DNA of 6,144 bases from Fibrobacter succinogenes (GTDB taxonomy: Bacteria > Fibrobacterota > Fibrobacteria > Fibrobacterales > CADBQJ01). The notes under the pieces are model-generated. The model saw only the letters and a program-made list of their open reading frames with translations, made no database searches and had not been told where the DNA came from. Where the stretch lies: contig CADBQJ010000061.1 in the NCBI GenBank assembly GCA_902796785.1, positions 1 through 6,144 on the forward strand, in the 5' to 3' direction. The translations under genes were made by a program, and so were the position numbers. The first letter of the stretch is position 1. The number at the start of each line of letters is the position of its first letter. Positions 5,879 to 6,144 of the stretch are shown one piece after another.

Positions 5879-5900
5879 CGCGCCCTTCCGGGCGTGTTTT
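5879..5900 (+). terminator. Rho-independent terminator after the terminase operon
   Basis: CGCGCCC (5879-5885) pairs with GGGCGTG (5890-5896; one G-U pair) around a TTCC tetraloop and is followed directly by TTTT at 5897-5900. It lies 29 nt after the stop of the zinc-ribbon gene, as expected for the end of the + strand transcript. The U-tract is short, so some read-through is possible. The upstream T7 run at 5864-5870 has no stem in front of it and may be unrelated. Confidence 0.72.
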
Positions 5901-5915
5901 GCCGCCATTGCGCGC

Positions 5916-5934
5916 AAAAAAAAAAAAAAAAAAA
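5916..5934. repeat. A19 homopolymer within an AT-rich island
   Basis: Nineteen consecutive adenines are followed by an AT-rich stretch to about 5987 with T6 (5951-5956), T7 (5971-5977) and T8 (5980-5987). This contrasts sharply with the GC-rich genes on the left. The T-tracts sit just upstream of the promoter at 5999-6027, where an UP element or intrinsic bend would act. The A-run could vary in length by slippage, and could also be an assembly or sequencing length error. Confidence 0.8.
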
Positions 5935-5984
5935 TCGACTGTTTTCTCTATTTTTTACCCAATAACAAACTTTTTTTAGTTTTT

Positions 5985-6018
5985 TTTCGCTTTCCCTATT
6001 GCAATTGGGAAAGCGAAA
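5985..6018. promoter_or_regulatory. 34-bp palindromic operator over the -35 box
   Basis: TTTCGCTTTCCC (5985-5996) and GGGAAAGCGAAA (6007-6018) are exact reverse complements. The 10-nt centre contains the palindrome ATTGCAAT (5998-6005), so the whole 34 bp has dyad symmetry about 6001/6002 with only the T/T pair 5997/6006 unmatched. It covers the promoter -35 hexamer, which suggests a repressor (or activator) binding site. It is not followed by a T-run on either strand, so it is not a terminator. The regulator is not in the window. Confidence 0.72.
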
Positions 6019-6034
6019 GACTATAATATGCGCC
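5999..6034 (+). promoter_or_regulatory. Strong sigma70-type promoter for the downstream operon
   Basis: TTGCAA at 5999-6004 (4 of 6 to the -35 consensus) and TATAAT at 6022-6027 (perfect -10) are separated by 17 bp. The predicted transcription start is near 6034, giving a leader of about 54 nt. T-tracts at 5971-5987 lie where an UP element would be. The -35 is at the centre of the 34-bp dyad, so binding there should compete with RNA polymerase. Confidence 0.78.
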
Positions 6035-6039
6035 GTCAA

Positions 6040-6053
6040 GCCCCCACAAGGGC
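6040..6053 (+). other. Small hairpin in the leader of the downstream gene
   Basis: GCCC (6040-6043) can pair with GGGC (6050-6053) around a 6-nt loop, CCACAA, close to the predicted 5' end of the mRNA. It is followed by an A-rich unstructured stretch up to the ribosome-binding site. It may stabilise the transcript's 5' end. The stem is short, so this is weak evidence. Confidence 0.3.
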
Positions 6054-6087
6054 AAAAACAAAAAAACCGAAAGAAAGGATCACACAG

Positions 6088-6144
6088 ATGAGCAATGCGA
6101 AATTAACAATGTATCACGCGAACGCGAAAAGCACCGGGTCAGCG
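6088..6144 (+). CDS. Start of a downstream gene, 3'-truncated, unidentified
   Basis: The ATG at 6088 has AAAGGA at 6074-6079 with 8 nt spacing and lies about 54 nt after the predicted transcription start. Nineteen codons are visible before the window ends, reading MSNAKLTMYHANAKSTGSA, with no stop. It should be the first gene of the operon driven by the promoter at 5999-6027. The fragment is too short to assign. The beginning resembles small uncharacterised proteins I associate with gut phages, but that is recollection only. Confidence 0.7.
   Translation, partial: MSNAKLTMYHANAKSTGSA

Noticed and set aside
5916..5934. A19 as the U-tract of a minus-strand terminator
   Set aside because: No GC-rich hairpin lies just to its right, and no minus-strand gene is present to need one.
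5985..6018. The 34-bp palindrome as an intrinsic terminator
   Set aside because: No T-run follows the hairpin on either strand, and its centre coincides with a -35 box with ideal spacing.

Overview
This window looks like part of a tailed-phage (Caudoviricetes) genome or an integrated prophage. Every supported gene reads on the + strand, the genes are tightly packed, and the centrepiece is a large terminase subunit (TerL) with recognisable ATPase and nuclease motifs. No host gene, tRNA, rRNA, integrase or CRISPR array is visible. The host cannot be fixed from the sequence alone. The high GC content of the larger genes, the A-rich ribosome-binding sites and the small Cys-rich proteins built around 'RNCD' and 'WAQMPY' / 'RWLLAP' remind me, from memory and unverified, of phage sequences from gut Lentisphaeria/Verrucomicrobia-type bacteria.

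Left part (1-1363): four small translationally coupled genes. These are two related Cys-rich proteins (the first cut by the window edge), a two-helix membrane peptide with a CCCC run, and a basic zinc-finger protein. They overlap by 11, 4 and 4 nt and each internal start has a clear Shine-Dalgarno sequence. The sequence from about 420 to 1000 is visibly less GC-rich than what follows.

Middle part (1365-3347): a free-standing ParB/sulfiredoxin-fold nuclease-like protein, a SplB/COG1533-like radical SAM enzyme, and a 30-residue Gly-rich peptide. The last starts inside the radical SAM stop region behind a near-perfect Shine-Dalgarno sequence. These three are coupled to each other and lead into the packaging gene. 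This ParB-radical SAM-micropeptide cassette is the most unusual coding content here, and its function is not known to me.

Right part (3348-6144): a 106-nt GC-rich leader with two mutually exclusive hairpins precedes TerL (732 aa). A 56-aa zinc ribbon follows, then a rho-independent terminator. The 238-nt gap after it holds an AT-rich island (A19 plus T6, T7 and T8 tracts), a 34-bp dyad that covers the -35 box of a strong sigma70-type promoter (TTGCAA-17-TATAAT), and a leader for a new operon. Only 19 codons of that operon's first gene are in the window. The transcription unit containing TerL therefore ends soon after it, and the next module appears to be separately and probably tightly controlled. 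The usual TerS-TerL-portal order is not seen.
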